A stretch of 55,449 nucleotides of DNA from positions 1 through 55,449 of the forward strand of contig JAGXGL010000006.1 in assembly GCA_024636755.1 (NCBI GenBank), written 5' to 3'. The stretch comes from Guyparkeria sp. (GTDB lineage Bacteria; Pseudomonadota; Gammaproteobacteria; Halothiobacillales; Halothiobacillaceae). Shown here in pieces: positions 35,301-43,541 of the stretch (positions are counted from its first letter, which is position 1; each line of letters begins with the position of its first letter). Both the position numbers and the translations under genes were made by a program. The notes beneath the pieces were generated by a model that was given only the letters and a program-made list of their open reading frames with translations, was not told the DNA's origin and ran no database searches.

Positions 35301-35761
35301 GAGACCAGGCTGTAGCCGGCCGCTGTTAGCTGGTGGCGGTAGGCCTCGCGGTCCAGGCGCTGCCCGACCTCCAGCACCATGCCCTGGCCGGTGACGAAGG
35401 CCGGTGGCGGCAGGCGCTGGAGCAGGGTGGGCGCGGCGATCAGGGTCAGTCCCCGGGATTCGCCGGGGAGTCGCCACAGCCGCGAGAGCCGGTCGGAGAT
35501 CAGATCCTGGTGCGGCGAGAAGCGATCATAGGGCAGGACTTCCCAGTCGGGGAAGACGCTCGACTCGACGCCCAGAAATGCCAGCGCGGCGCGGGTGTCG
35601 TTGACCGCCCGACTGTCGGGCAACACGGCGAGTACCGGCCGGTCCGCGGCGACGGTCGCCAGACGCGTGGCCAGCGCACGGCCGAGTTCGGTGTGCACGC
35701 GCAGGTAGATCGGGTCGCGGTGATCGGCGGGCTGGGCGATGGACTGCTTGGCGTCGCTCAT
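32297..35761 (-). CDS. mfd: Transcription-repair coupling factor Mfd
   Basis: This 1154-residue DNA translocase removes RNA polymerase stalled at lesions and recruits UvrA. In order: a UvrB-like N-terminal region (about 1-350), an RNA-polymerase-interacting CarD-like domain (about 470-550, HEDHGVGRFQGL), a RecG-type translocase with Walker A GDVGFGKTE near 627 and Walker B IIDEEQRFG near 728, then the TRCF C-terminal domain. I start at ATG 35761 (MSDAKQ), close to E. coli length (1148); the frame remains open for 30 more codons upstream, and no strong ribosome site decides the matter. Confidence 0.95.
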   Translation of the reverse strand: MSDAKQSIAQPADHRDPIYLRVHTELGRALATRLATVAADRPVLAVLPDSRAVNDTRAALAFLGVESSVFPDWEVLPYDRFSPHQDLISDRLSRLWRLPGESRGLTLIAAPTLLQRLPPPAFVTGQGMVLEVGQRLDREAYRHQLTAAGYSLVSTVEQHGEYALRGGLIDVFPMGADEPVRIDLFDDEIETLRHFDPESQRSTETVDAITLLPAREYPLTDKGIATFRQNWRNTFHGDPTSAPIYRQVSEGLVPAGIESYLPLFFDSTATLFDFLPDSARLLLFDGVEQAIEGFVDETSERFAQRSGDIDHPILAPEALYQTPDEFGEKIKRLPRWQLVAGSDDRFPQAADIGDRPLPDLTAGSAAQPAVIERLAEFVRAFDGHTLLVAESSGRRQALVEQTNAAGLKPLGIQGWDEADKAPVTIAVAELEHGAILPTADRPVAVISETNLFAERVAQRRAKSRRGRDADAIIQNLDDLAIGAPVVHEDHGVGRFQGLITLEMNDQPQEYLLLTYADDDKLYVPVSSLERISRYTGGAEDTAPLHRLGSGQWEKAKRRAAQQVHDVAAELLDVHARRAARKGTSLKADEADYHQFAEEFAFEPTDDQRLVIEQVLIDMAAGQPMDRVVCGDVGFGKTEVAMRAAFVAVENHTQVAVLVPTTLLAEQHLRNFRDRFANWPVTIESLSRLSGGKKTAELRERIKAGKIDIVIGTHKLLRDSPEFANLGLVIIDEEQRFGVRDKERLKALRAEVDLLTLTATPIPRTLNMALSGIRDLSIIATPPRERLAVKTVILRWDEVQIREAIQRELKRGGQVYFLHNEVKSIDRMARLVEEIVPEARIGVAHGQMGERGLEQVMSDFYHQRFNVLVSTTIIESGIDIPTANTILIHRADKFGLAQLHQLRGRVGRSHHRAYAYLITPEPGQLTPDAQKRLEAIAALEDLGVGFTLSTHDLEIRGAGELLGSGQSGQMHEVGYRYYMQLLDRAVAAIRQGREPALDAPMQNVNTEVDLGEPALIPEDFVNDVHTRLTLYKRLSTATDNEALDELKVELIDRFGLLPEPVVALVETHRLRIRARRLGIIKAELTARGGRLIFGENARVDPAKLVAAVQAAPDTYRLSADTLRFNRDMPSLSDRLHTIDAILQDIALPEAAKANK

Positions 35762-35907
35762 TGAATTGGCTGCGGATCGTGGTCGAGGCGGACCCTGCTG
35801 GGGCCAGCGTGTATCGATGTGGTCGATTTGGGAGGCGCGATTGTCACCCATTTGCCGCGCGCCTGCACGATTGCCGACGGTAGCGGCGGGGGTAAGGGTT
35901 ACGGAAA

Positions 35908-35935
35908 CAAAAAAATGCGGGCCGGAGCCCGCATT
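35908..35935 (-). terminator. Terminator of the small orphan gene
   Basis: A perfect 9-bp stem AATGCGGGC/GCCCGCATT with a four-base loop is followed on the reverse strand by a run of seven T residues. It sits about 45 bases after the stop of the 77-residue gene. Confidence 0.9.
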
Positions 35936-35977
35936 CCTTGGCAGCGTGGCCGCTGCCTCGCACCGATCCCGATCGGA

Positions 35978-36211
35978 TCAGGCGCGTACGTCAATCATGC
36001 TGCCAGGACCGCCATCCTGCTGATCGTCCCCGGCACGGTTCTGTGCCGCAGCCGTCGGCTCGCCGCCGTTGACTCGGTTCTCCACGGGGTTCTCGACCGG
36101 CGTGTTGCGCGTCTGAGCGCTCGGGTTGGCCGTCTGCTGATTCGACGGTGTCGAGAGCATGCCGTCGGCTGCCGCGATATTGCTGTAGCCGCTGTCCACA
36201 TTGCCCATCAT
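35978..36211 (-). CDS. Small hydrophilic protein, function unknown
   Basis: I do not recognise this 77-residue protein. It is polar and probably disordered, rich in Asn, Gln, Pro, Ala and Gly, with a short N-terminal MMGNVDSGYSNIAA and a C-terminal GSMIDVRA. There is no signal peptide, Cys or membrane helix. Evidence that it is real: a strong GGGGAGG ribosome site about nine bases before the ATG and a perfect intrinsic terminator just downstream, so it looks like a one-gene transcript. Its short C-terminal motif faintly recalls small motility-associated proteins ending in G-x-x-I/V-D-x-x-A, but that is a guess. A weak sigma-28-like pair upstream (about 36244-36270) would fit this. Confidence 0.7.
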   Translation of the reverse strand: MMGNVDSGYSNIAAADGMLSTPSNQQTANPSAQTRNTPVENPVENRVNGGEPTAAAQNRAGDDQQDGGPGSMIDVRA

Positions 36212-36224
36212 GTCGCTTGCCTCC

Positions 36225-36242
36225 CCTGATATCGGGATCAGG
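36225..36242. promoter_or_regulatory. Inverted repeat upstream of the small orphan gene
   Basis: CCTGAT and ATCAGG are separated by six bases (ATCGGG), next to the ribosome site of the small reverse-strand gene. It could be an operator or a hairpin in the leader. Confidence 0.35.
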
Positions 36243-36308
36243 TATCTGTCATCCGTCGTTCCATCTTAGTGAAATTCCGGCACATTTCCAATGTTGTCCG
36301 CTCGACTG

Positions 36309-38306
36309 TCAGTCAGACCGGCCGGTCAGTAGCAGTTGTTCGGCGGTGTCGAGGGTTTCCGGGGAGCCGTACAGGGTCAGCACGTCGCCTTCCTGGAGCT
36401 CGACATCCTCGCTGGGGCTCTCGCCGCGGATGCCGTGGCGATTGATGGCGTCGACCACGACGTTGTCGTGATCGGTCAGCAGGGCGCCGAGCCGCTTGCC
36501 GATCGCTGCTGCCCCCGGTACCAGCGCGACGTTCTTGAGGGTGCGCGGCGCGAGCAGGGTGAAATCGTTCTCGTCCCGGGCGCGGTCACCGTGGAAGGTG
36601 TGGCGTAGTGGGGCGTAATCGGCCTGACGGATTTCCTGGATCTGGCGGAGGATCTTTGCCAGCGGCACGTTGAGCGTGCGCAGCACGTGACCACCCAGCG
36701 CGAGGCTCATCTCGTAGACCGAGGCGACCACCTCGGTGGCCCCGGCCGCATAGATGCGGTCGAGGTGCTCGTCGGTGCGGGTGCGCACGATCACCGGGAT
36801 GTCGCGGTTGTGGCCGCGGATCACCTCGATGGTCTTGATGGTGGAGGCATCGTCGAGGTGGCTCATTACCACGGCGCGCGCACGGTCAAGGCCGGCCGAC
36901 TGCAGGATATCCAGGTGGGTGGAGTTGCCGAAATACACCCGCAGCGCCGCCTCGTTGGCCTGCTGGACGATGTCGGGATCGACCTCGATCGCGGTGTAGT
37001 CGATGCCTTCGCTCTCGAGCAGGCGGGCGACGTTCTGGCCGACCCGGCCGAAACCGCAGATGAGCACGTGCTGGGAGACGTCGCTGGCATCGGCGCGCAC
37101 CTCGATGTTGTGCTCGCGCCGGCTTTTCGCATAACCCGGTACCAGCCGCTTGGCGATCGCGCCGTTGTACTTGACCAGGATCGGCGTGAGCACCATCGAG
37201 AAGATCACCGTGCCCAGCACGATCTGGTGCTCCATGTCGGTCATCAGGTCGGGGCTGGCGATCGAGAGCATGGCAAAGCCGAACTCACCCCCCTGGGCCA
37301 GGACCAGCCCCGAGCGCAGGGCCACACCGGGTGCCTCCCCCATCGCCCGGCCGATCAGGAAGATGATCGCCAACTTGGCGAAGATCAGCAGGGCCAGGAA
37401 CATCAGTACCCAGTGGCCGATCTCGCCCAGGCCGCCGACGTCGAGCATCATGCCGATGGTGATGAAGAACAGCCCCAGCAGCACGTCGCGGAACGGACGG
37501 ATGTCGGCCTCGATCTGGTGCTTGTACTGGGTCTCGGACAGGGCGATGCCGGCCAGGAATGCGCCCAGTTCCCAGGACAGGCCCGCGGTGTTGGTCAGCC
37601 AGCCGGCGCCCAGCACGGTCAGTAGCACCGCCAGGGTGAACAGTTCGGCCGAGCGGGACTTGGCGATCTCGCGAAATAGCGGCCGCAGTACCCAGCGGCC
37701 GCCGAAGAACAGGATGATGGCGGCGAGTACGCCCGCGGCCAGTGTCAGCGTGATCTCGAGGGTCAGGTTGCCCGCGTCGCCCGCCGGTCCGGACACGCCC
37801 AGTACCGGGATGACGATCAGGAAGGGGATGACCGCGATGTCCTGGAACAGCAAGATGCCGACGGCATTGTTGCCGTGTCGGGAATTGACCTCCAGTTGCT
37901 CGCCCAGCTGGCGGATGACGATCGCCGTCGAGGAGACGGTCATCACCCCGGCCAGCGTGAAGGCCGCGGCCGGGGAAAAGCCCATCAGCAACGCCGTCCC
38001 GCCGGTGATCACGGCGGTGAGCAGCACCTGTGCCCCGCCCATGCCGACGACCGCCCGGCGCATCGCGATCAGTCGCGACAGCGAGAATTCCAGCCCGAGC
38101 ATGAACAGCAGGAACACCACGCCGAACTCGGCGATCAGGTGGATGTCGTGAATGTCCTTGACTAGCCCGAGTGCGTGCGGTCCCGCGACCATGCCAACGG
38201 CGAGAAAGCCGAGGATCGCCGGCAGGTTCAGACGGCGCAGGGCGACCACGGCGACGACCGAGATCAGCAACAGTGTCAGCAGGATGCCCATGGTGTCGAC
38301 TGGCAT
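36309..38306 (-). CDS. CPA2-type cation:proton antiporter with RCK domains (KefB/KefC-like)
   Basis: This 665-residue protein has an N-terminal membrane domain of about 12-13 helices (about 1-390), beginning with LNLPAILGFLAVGMVAGPH typical of the Kef/NhaP-like exchanger fold, followed by a cytosolic RCK N-domain (about 417-535; HVLICGFGRVGQNVARLLE is a nucleotide-binding Rossmann start) and an RCK C-domain (about 580-660). Such proteins exchange K+ or Na+ for protons. The ion cannot be told from sequence alone. I start at ATG 38306 with an AAGGA site upstream; the frame is open further but starts poorly. The KefB/KefC/YbaL subtype is not resolved. Confidence 0.88.
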   Translation of the reverse strand: MPVDTMGILLTLLLISVVAVVALRRLNLPAILGFLAVGMVAGPHALGLVKDIHDIHLIAEFGVVFLLFMLGLEFSLSRLIAMRRAVVGMGGAQVLLTAVITGGTALLMGFSPAAAFTLAGVMTVSSTAIVIRQLGEQLEVNSRHGNNAVGILLFQDIAVIPFLIVIPVLGVSGPAGDAGNLTLEITLTLAAGVLAAIILFFGGRWVLRPLFREIAKSRSAELFTLAVLLTVLGAGWLTNTAGLSWELGAFLAGIALSETQYKHQIEADIRPFRDVLLGLFFITIGMMLDVGGLGEIGHWVLMFLALLIFAKLAIIFLIGRAMGEAPGVALRSGLVLAQGGEFGFAMLSIASPDLMTDMEHQIVLGTVIFSMVLTPILVKYNGAIAKRLVPGYAKSRREHNIEVRADASDVSQHVLICGFGRVGQNVARLLESEGIDYTAIEVDPDIVQQANEAALRVYFGNSTHLDILQSAGLDRARAVVMSHLDDASTIKTIEVIRGHNRDIPVIVRTRTDEHLDRIYAAGATEVVASVYEMSLALGGHVLRTLNVPLAKILRQIQEIRQADYAPLRHTFHGDRARDENDFTLLAPRTLKNVALVPGAAAIGKRLGALLTDHDNVVVDAINRHGIRGESPSEDVELQEGDVLTLYGSPETLDTAEQLLLTGRSD

Positions 38307-38394
38307 GGGGTGTCTCGTTCCTTGAAATGGGCGGGGTGGCGCGGCGGCGCTCGCGGCGTGAACGATCAGCGAGCTAACAGGCGCCCATGTTTTA

Positions 38395-39093
38395 TCACAA
38401 CTTGTTCGGCAACTCGCTTGGCGACTCGCTCGGGCGGTTCGCACCGGCCGCTTCGTCGAGCCAGCGCGTGAATACCGAGCGCGGATATTCCTCGGCTCCC
38501 AGTCCGAGCAGGTGCTCGGTGGTGAACTGGGCGTCGAGAAACTCGATCGGACCCCAGGCGCCGTCGACCAGGATGGCGGCCAGCGCGAACTTCGAGGCGT
38601 TGGGCGCGCGGCTGAACATGGACTCGCCGAAGGCTGCCCGGCCGATGCGACTGCCGAACAGACCGCCTACCAGGGTGTCTCCCTGCCAGACCTCCACCGA
38701 GTGGGCGATGCCGGCGGCATGCAGGTCGATGAAGGCCTGACGCATCGCCGACACGATCCAGGTGCCGGGGTCGCCGCGTCGTGGTCCGGCGCAGCCGTCG
38801 ACCACCTCGGTGAACGCCGTGTCGACCGTGACCTGGTAGCGCTGCTGACGGCGCCACTTGGCCAGGCTGCGCGAGACGTGAAAGTGCTCGGGGGTGAGCA
38901 GCGTGCGCGGATCGGGGCTCCACCAGAGGATCGGGTCACCTTCGGAATACCACGGGAAGATGCCGCGGCGGTAGGCCGCCGCCAGTCGCTCGACCGACAG
39001 ATCGCCCCCGGCGGCCAGCAAGCCGTTGGGTTCTGTCAGGGCACTGGTGACCGGCGGGAACGCCCACGGATCCGGCCCGAGCAGTGGGATCAT
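38395..39093 (-). CDS. aat: Leucyl/phenylalanyl-tRNA--protein transferase
   Basis: This 232-residue enzyme of the N-end rule adds Leu or Phe to proteins with N-terminal Arg or Lys, marking them for ClpS-ClpAP. It shows the Aat pattern: GLLAAGGDLSVERLAAAYRRGIFPWY (about 24-49), then PILWWSPDPRTLL (about 53-65) and the conserved SVEVWQGDTLVGGLFG near 132-147. Length is normal (E. coli 234). Its ATG overlaps the yhbY stop. Confidence 0.96.
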   Translation of the reverse strand: MIPLLGPDPWAFPPVTSALTEPNGLLAAGGDLSVERLAAAYRRGIFPWYSEGDPILWWSPDPRTLLTPEHFHVSRSLAKWRRQQRYQVTVDTAFTEVVDGCAGPRRGDPGTWIVSAMRQAFIDLHAAGIAHSVEVWQGDTLVGGLFGSRIGRAAFGESMFSRAPNASKFALAAILVDGAWGPIEFLDAQFTTEHLLGLGAEEYPRSVFTRWLDEAAGANRPSESPSELPNKL

Positions 39094-39407
39094 CGCTGGG
39101 GAGCTTTCCCCGGTTTGGGCAGGTTGAAGTCAGAGTAGCTGGCCCGCGGACGGAACAGCACGGCGATGTGACCGACTGTCTGCACCAGGGTCGCCTTGGT
39201 CGCCTCGGTGATCGCGTCGATGATCTCGCGCTTCTCGTCGCGCTCGACCCCCGGGACCCGAACCTTGATCAGCTCGTGGATCTCGAGTGCCTGCTCGATT
39301 TCCAGGAGTACTGCCTCGGTCAGGCCGTTCTGGCCGAGGAGTACCACGGGTTTCAGGTGGTGTGCTTCGGCACGAAGATACTGTCGCTGGCGGGCGGTAA
39401 GGTCCAT
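39090..39407 (-). CDS. yhbY: CRM-domain RNA-binding protein YhbY
   Basis: This 105-residue protein is essentially one CRM domain: LTARQRQYLRAEAHHLKPVV, then the GxxG-type loop (GQNGLTE, about 26-32) and EIHELIKVRV. YhbY associates with pre-50S ribosomal particles. In E. coli it lies near rlmE and ftsH; here it lies nearby but divergent from the Sco gene. It has a C-terminal basic extension of about ten residues. Confidence 0.95.
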   Translation of the reverse strand: MDLTARQRQYLRAEAHHLKPVVLLGQNGLTEAVLLEIEQALEIHELIKVRVPGVERDEKREIIDAITEATKATLVQTVGHIAVLFRPRASYSDFNLPKPGKAPQR

Positions 39408-39441
39408 GTCGTCGGGGTTCTCCGGGAATCAGGGAGGCGGC

Positions 39442-39457
39442 TGTGTGAAATCACACA
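39442..39457. promoter_or_regulatory. Perfect palindrome in the yhbY/Sco divergent region
   Basis: TGTGTGA-AA-TCACACA is a perfect 7-bp inverted repeat in a 103-base divergent interval. The half-sites resemble CRP-like TGTGA/TCACA, but the two-base gap is wrong for CRP. It is a candidate operator for the copper-chaperone pair. Confidence 0.45.
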
Positions 39458-39510
39458 TTGCAACGCCGTGGATGACCCGGCAGTTTACCGCTCTGGACAC
39501 TCACGGACCA

Positions 39511-40170
39511 ATGACCGACACCATGTTGCTGCGCGTACTGCCTCTGCCCTTCGTCCTCGTTTGGTTGCTCGTCGGTTGTCAGCCGGCTGTCGAGAACGCC
39601 GAAACCAATCCGCTTGCCGGCTACGAGAGCCCCGCGCCACTGGTGCTGCGTGCGCCCGAGGCGCCCATGCCCGTGCCCGGGGTGGTGCTCGAAGGTGTGG
39701 ACGGCCCCGTGGATACCTCGGCGCTGTTTGCCGGGCGCTGGACCCTGCTCTACGTGGGCTACAGTTTTTGCCCCGACATCTGCCCGACCGAACTGGGTCA
39801 GCTATCCCGAATCCTGCCGGCGTTGCAGGAGCGTTTGCCTGAATTTGACTGGCAGGTGGTGTTTCTCTCGGTCGACCCGGAGCGCGACACGCCCGCCCAC
39901 CTGGCGAAGTACACCGCGTTCTTCTCCGAGGAGTTCGTGCCGGTGACCGGATCGCGCGAGGGGATCGACGCGGTCACCGCCGCGGTGAAGGCGGGTTATC
40001 GCATCGGTGAGCATGCACCGGGCGAACGACGCTACAGTGTCGATCACGACACCGGTTTTCGCCTGATCGACCCGCAGGGACGCATGCTTGCCCTGTTGCC
40101 CGGCCCGCATCACTCCGACCGGGTCGTCACGATGATCCAATCATTCCTAGCTGAGGTACGCCCCGAATGA
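39511..40170 (+). CDS. Sco1/SenC-family copper chaperone lipoprotein
   Basis: This 219-residue protein has a lipoprotein signal peptide (LLVGC, Cys near 23), so it is anchored to a membrane facing the periplasm. The thioredoxin-like fold carries the Sco metal motif CPDIC (Cys near 87 and 91) and the distal His in SVDHDTGF (near 179), the three copper ligands. Sco proteins deliver copper to, or reduce, the CuA site of cytochrome oxidases. ATG 39511 is the natural start. The next gene, a PCu(A)C chaperone, overlaps by ATGA, reinforcing the copper role. Confidence 0.93.
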   Translation: MTDTMLLRVLPLPFVLVWLLVGCQPAVENAETNPLAGYESPAPLVLRAPEAPMPVPGVVLEGVDGPVDTSALFAGRWTLLYVGYSFCPDICPTELGQLSRILPALQERLPEFDWQVVFLSVDPERDTPAHLAKYTAFFSEEFVPVTGSREGIDAVTAAVKAGYRIGEHAPGERRYSVDHDTGFRLIDPQGRMLALLPGPHHSDRVVTMIQSFLAEVRPE

Positions 40171-40646
40171 AACGTCTTTCCTTCCTGATCGCCGCCGCGT
40201 TCGCCGCCGTGGTGACGCTCCCGGCCTCGGCTGCCGAACTGGAGGTGCGTGAGCCAACGGTGGTGCTGGCCCCGCCGGGTGCCTACGCCACGGCCGCGTT
40301 CATGGAGCTGCGTAACGCCAGCGAGGCGCCCGTGAACGTGGTCGGGGCCGACGCGCCCGGCTTCGAGACGGTGGAGCTGCATCGATCGTTCAATGAGGAC
40401 GGCATGCATCGGATGGTGCGCCAGGAGCGCATCCAGGTGCCAGCCGGCGAGTCGGTTTCGCTTGCGCCCGGTGGGCTCCACATCATGCTGATCGGTCCCG
40501 AGCAGGCACCAACCGAAGGTCAGCGCATCCCCATCGAATTGCGCTTCGATGATGGCAGCAGGCAGACGGTCGATGCCGTGGTGCGCCCGCGAGAGGCGCG
40601 GCCCGCCGGGCATGACCACGGCGACGGCGGCCATCACTCTCATTGA
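40167..40646 (+). CDS. Periplasmic copper chaperone PCu(A)C
   Basis: This 159-residue secreted protein has a signal peptide (about 1-22, ending ASA). The PCu(A)C pattern of His and Met ligands is visible: ELHRSFNEDGMHRM (about 71-84) and GGLHIMLIGP (about 104-113). A His-rich tail (HDHGDGGHHSH) ends the protein and could bind additional metal. It probably cooperates with the upstream Sco protein in assembling a CuA-containing oxidase. Confidence 0.93.
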   Translation: MKRLSFLIAAAFAAVVTLPASAAELEVREPTVVLAPPGAYATAAFMELRNASEAPVNVVGADAPGFETVELHRSFNEDGMHRMVRQERIQVPAGESVSLAPGGLHIMLIGPEQAPTEGQRIPIELRFDDGSRQTVDAVVRPREARPAGHDHGDGGHHSH

Positions 40647-40745
40647 GGCCGGGCTAAGGCCAAGCTCACCCCGTCGGCTATCCGATCGACGTTCGTTGCG
40701 GCGTGGCGGCTTCGTGAACCTGGCCGACCGTTCGATAGCCGTGAT

Positions 40746-40774
40746 TTGGGTCGCCGGGGGCGATAGGGGATAAT
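40746..40774 (+). promoter_or_regulatory. Candidate promoter for rlmE-ftsH
   Basis: TTGGGT (40746-40751), a 17-base spacer and GATAAT (40769-40774), giving a start near 40781 and a short leader before rlmE at 40809. Confidence 0.5.
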
Positions 40775-40808
40775 CCCGCTCCCTTGTAACGTCCTACCCG
40801 GAGGCCTC

Positions 40809-41432
40809 ATGGCGCGGTCGGTCAGCAGCAAACGATGGCTCACCGAGCATTTTCGCGACGAGTTCGTGCAGAAGGCCCAGCGCGAGGGCTGGCGTTCGCG
40901 CGCCGTCTACAAGCTGATCGAGCTTAACGAGCGCGACCGCTTCCTGCGTCCGGGCATGACGGTGGTCGACCTGGGCGCCGCGCCGGGCGGCTGGACCCAG
41001 TACGCCGCCCAGATAGTCGGGAGTAAGGGACACGTCTTTGCCCTCGACCTGTTGCCGATGGATCAATTTGCCGATGCCACGGTGTTACAGGGCGATTTCT
41101 CCGAGGACGCCGTCTTGCACGAATTGGAGGCGGCCTTGGGCGAGAGCGACGTTGATCTTGTGCTTTCCGACATGGCCCCCAACATGAGTGGGGTGGACTC
41201 GGTCGACATTCCCCGCTCGATGTATCTCGCGGAACTTGCACTGGATTTCTGTGATCGAATGCTCAGGCCGAAAGGCGCGTTCGTCACCAAGCTGTTCCAG
41301 GGCGAGGGGTTCGACGAGTACGTCAAGGAGGCGCGTCAGCACTTCGATCGCGTGGTGGTGCGCAAGCCAAAGGCCTCTCGGCCACGCTCGCGAGAGGTCT
41401 ATCTGGTGGCAACCGGCAAGCGCGTGAGATAA
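40809..41432 (+). CDS. rlmE: 23S rRNA 2'-O-methyltransferase RlmE (FtsJ)
   Basis: This 207-residue SAM-dependent enzyme methylates the 2'-OH of U2552 in 23S rRNA, a late step of 50S assembly. It has the basic [11 protein letters not shown] helix (about 31-41), the SAM loop [13 protein letters not shown] (about 53-65), and VLSDMAPN near 117 with the catalytic Asp. Length equals E. coli RlmE (209). ftsH follows, the classic gammaproteobacterial order. Confidence 0.96.
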   Translation: MARSVSSKRWLTEHFRDEFVQKAQREGWRSRAVYKLIELNERDRFLRPGMTVVDLGAAPGGWTQYAAQIVGSKGHVFALDLLPMDQFADATVLQGDFSEDAVLHELEAALGESDVDLVLSDMAPNMSGVDSVDIPRSMYLAELALDFCDRMLRPKGAFVTKLFQGEGFDEYVKEARQHFDRVVVRKPKASRPRSREVYLVATGKRVR

Positions 41433-41525
41433 GGTTGTCGGAACAATATTCGATTCATTGATTTGCCAGGGCAGGCGGGCATCGAGGGTGTCCGCCTGTT
41501 TGCGGCTGTACGCAGAGGTGTTGCG

Positions 41526-43541
41526 TTGAACGATTTGACCAAGAACATCCTGATCTGGGTGGTAATCGCGATCGTGCTGATGACAGTGTTCAACAGCTTC
41601 GATCAACGCGCGACCACCACGAGTGCGGTGCCGTACTCACAGTTCATTCAGGACGTGAAGAGCGGGCGCGTCGACTCGGTCACCATCGAAGGTCAGACCA
41701 TCAAGGGCACCTCCGGCACGGGCACTCGCTTCGAGACCTACAGCCCGGAAACGGACAACCGTGCCCTGGTCGGTGACCTGCTCAACAACAACGTGGCGAT
41801 CAACGCCAAGCCGCCGGAGAAGCCGTCGCTGCTGATGACGATCTTCATCCAGTGGTTCCCGTTCATCCTGCTGATCGCGATCTGGATCTTCTTCATGCGC
41901 CAGATGCAGGGCGGCGGTGGCCGCGGGGCGATGAGCTTCGGCAAGTCCAAGGCCAAGCTGATGAGCGAGGACCAGGTCAAGGTCACCTTCGGTGATGTGG
42001 CCGGTGCCGACGAGGCCAAGGAAGAGGTGGTCGAGCTGGTCGACTTCCTCAAGGATCCGGGCAAGTTCCAGCGCCTGGGTGGCAGCATCCCGCGCGGCGT
42101 GCTGATGGTCGGCCCGCCGGGCACCGGCAAGACCCTGCTGGCCAAGGCCGTTGCCGGCGAGGCCAAGGTGCCGTTCTTCTCGATCTCCGGTTCGGATTTC
42201 GTCGAGATGTTCGTCGGCGTGGGTGCCTCGCGCGTTCGTGACATGTTCGAGCAGGCGAAGAAGCAAGCGCCCTGCATCATCTTTATCGACGAGATCGACG
42301 CGGTCGGTCGTCATCGCGGCTCCGGGATGGGCGGTGGTCACGACGAGCGCGAGCAGACCCTCAACCAGTTGTTGGTCGAGATGGACGGCTTCGACGGCAA
42401 CGAGGGCGTGATCGTGGTCGCGGCGACCAACCGCGCCGACGTGCTCGACAAGGCGTTGCTGCGTCCCGGTCGTTTCGACCGCCAGGTGGTGGTCGGCCTG
42501 CCGGATGTGCGCGGCCGTGAACAGATCCTCAACGTCCACCTGCGCAAGGTGCCGGCGGCCAAGGACGTCGAACCGTCACTGATCGCCCGCGGCACGCCGG
42601 GCTTCTCGGGCGCGGATCTCGCCAACCTGGTCAACGAGGCCGCGTTGTTCGCGGCACGGTCGAACAAGTCGGACGTGACCATGGCCGACCTCGAACGCGC
42701 CAAGGACAAGATCATCATGGGCGCCGAAAGGAAGTCCATGGTGATGAGCGAGGACGAGAAGAAACTGACTGCCTACCACGAGGCGGGTCACGCGATCGTC
42801 GGTCGCCTGGTGCCGGAACACGATCCGGTCTATAAGGTCTCGATCATCCCGCGCGGTCGGGCCTTGGGCATCACCATGTTCCTGCCCGATCAGGACCGCT
42901 ACAGCTATTCCAAGCGCAAGCTCGAGTCGAACATCTCCAGCCTGTTTGGCGGGCGTATTGCCGAGGAGTTGATCTTCGGTGACGAGGCGGTGACCACCGG
43001 GGCCTCCAACGACATCGAGCGCGCCACGGAACTCGCGCGCAACATGGTCACCAAGTGGGGCATGTCCGACAAGCTCGGCACGCTCTACTACTCCGAGGAC
43101 GATGGCGACCCGTTCATGGGGCGTCAGGCCTCGGGCGGCCATTTCTCCGACGAGACCAAGGAAGTAATCGACGTCGAGATCAAGGACGTGATCGACCGCA
43201 ACTTCCAGCGTTGCCGCCAGATTCTGGTCGAGAACATGGACATACTGCACGCCATGTCCGAGGCGTTGATGACGTACGAGACGATCGATGCCGGCCAGAT
43301 CGACGACCTGATGGAGCGTCGTCCGGTGCGTGAACCCGAGGACTGGGGCGAGCGTGGCTCCGGTACGGGTAACCAGCCGCCGAGCTCGGGCACCCACATC
43401 GACACCACCGATGACGAGATCGAGGACGACGAGCCCGCTCGCGACGAGGGCGGGTCGGATGACGACGAGCATCCCGAGTCCGATGATGACGGCAAGCGCA
43501 CGCCCAGTGGCGATCCGCTGGGAGGCCCGCGCGGCGGATGA
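41526..43541 (+). CDS. ftsH: Membrane AAA+ zinc protease FtsH
   Basis: This 671-residue protein has two N-terminal membrane helices (about 6-24 and 100-120) flanking a periplasmic domain, an AAA+ domain with GPPGTGKT near 196 and [10 protein letters not shown] near 253, and a protease domain with the zinc motif HEAGH at about 418-422. It degrades misassembled membrane proteins and, in relatives, LpxC and sigma-32. I use TTG 41526, which has an AGAGGTG site and yields the usual FtsH N-terminus; the in-frame TTG at 41463 gives a 21-residue extension without family support. The C-terminal 70 residues are acidic and low-complexity. Confidence 0.96.
   Translation: MNDLTKNILIWVVIAIVLMTVFNSFDQRATTTSAVPYSQFIQDVKSGRVDSVTIEGQTIKGTSGTGTRFETYSPETDNRALVGDLLNNNVAINAKPPEKPSLLMTIFIQWFPFILLIAIWIFFMRQMQGGGGRGAMSFGKSKAKLMSEDQVKVTFGDVAGADEAKEEVVELVDFLKDPGKFQRLGGSIPRGVLMVGPPGTGKTLLAKAVAGEAKVPFFSISGSDFVEMFVGVGASRVRDMFEQAKKQAPCIIFIDEIDAVGRHRGSGMGGGHDEREQTLNQLLVEMDGFDGNEGVIVVAATNRADVLDKALLRPGRFDRQVVVGLPDVRGREQILNVHLRKVPAAKDVEPSLIARGTPGFSGADLANLVNEAALFAARSNKSDVTMADLERAKDKIIMGAERKSMVMSEDEKKLTAYHEAGHAIVGRLVPEHDPVYKVSIIPRGRALGITMFLPDQDRYSYSKRKLESNISSLFGGRIAEELIFGDEAVTTGASNDIERATELARNMVTKWGMSDKLGTLYYSEDDGDPFMGRQASGGHFSDETKEVIDVEIKDVIDRNFQRCRQILVENMDILHAMSEALMTYETIDAGQIDDLMERRPVREPEDWGERGSGTGNQPPSSGTHIDTTDDEIEDDEPARDEGGSDDDEHPESDDDGKRTPSGDPLGGPRGG

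Noticed and set aside
35866-35876. CTGCACGATT as a second copy of the element's terminal repeat
   Set aside because: Only ten bases match and pairing with a second end is absent; likely chance.
39442-39457. CRP binding site before the Sco gene
   Set aside because: CRP half-sites TGTGA and TCACA need a six-base gap; here it is two.
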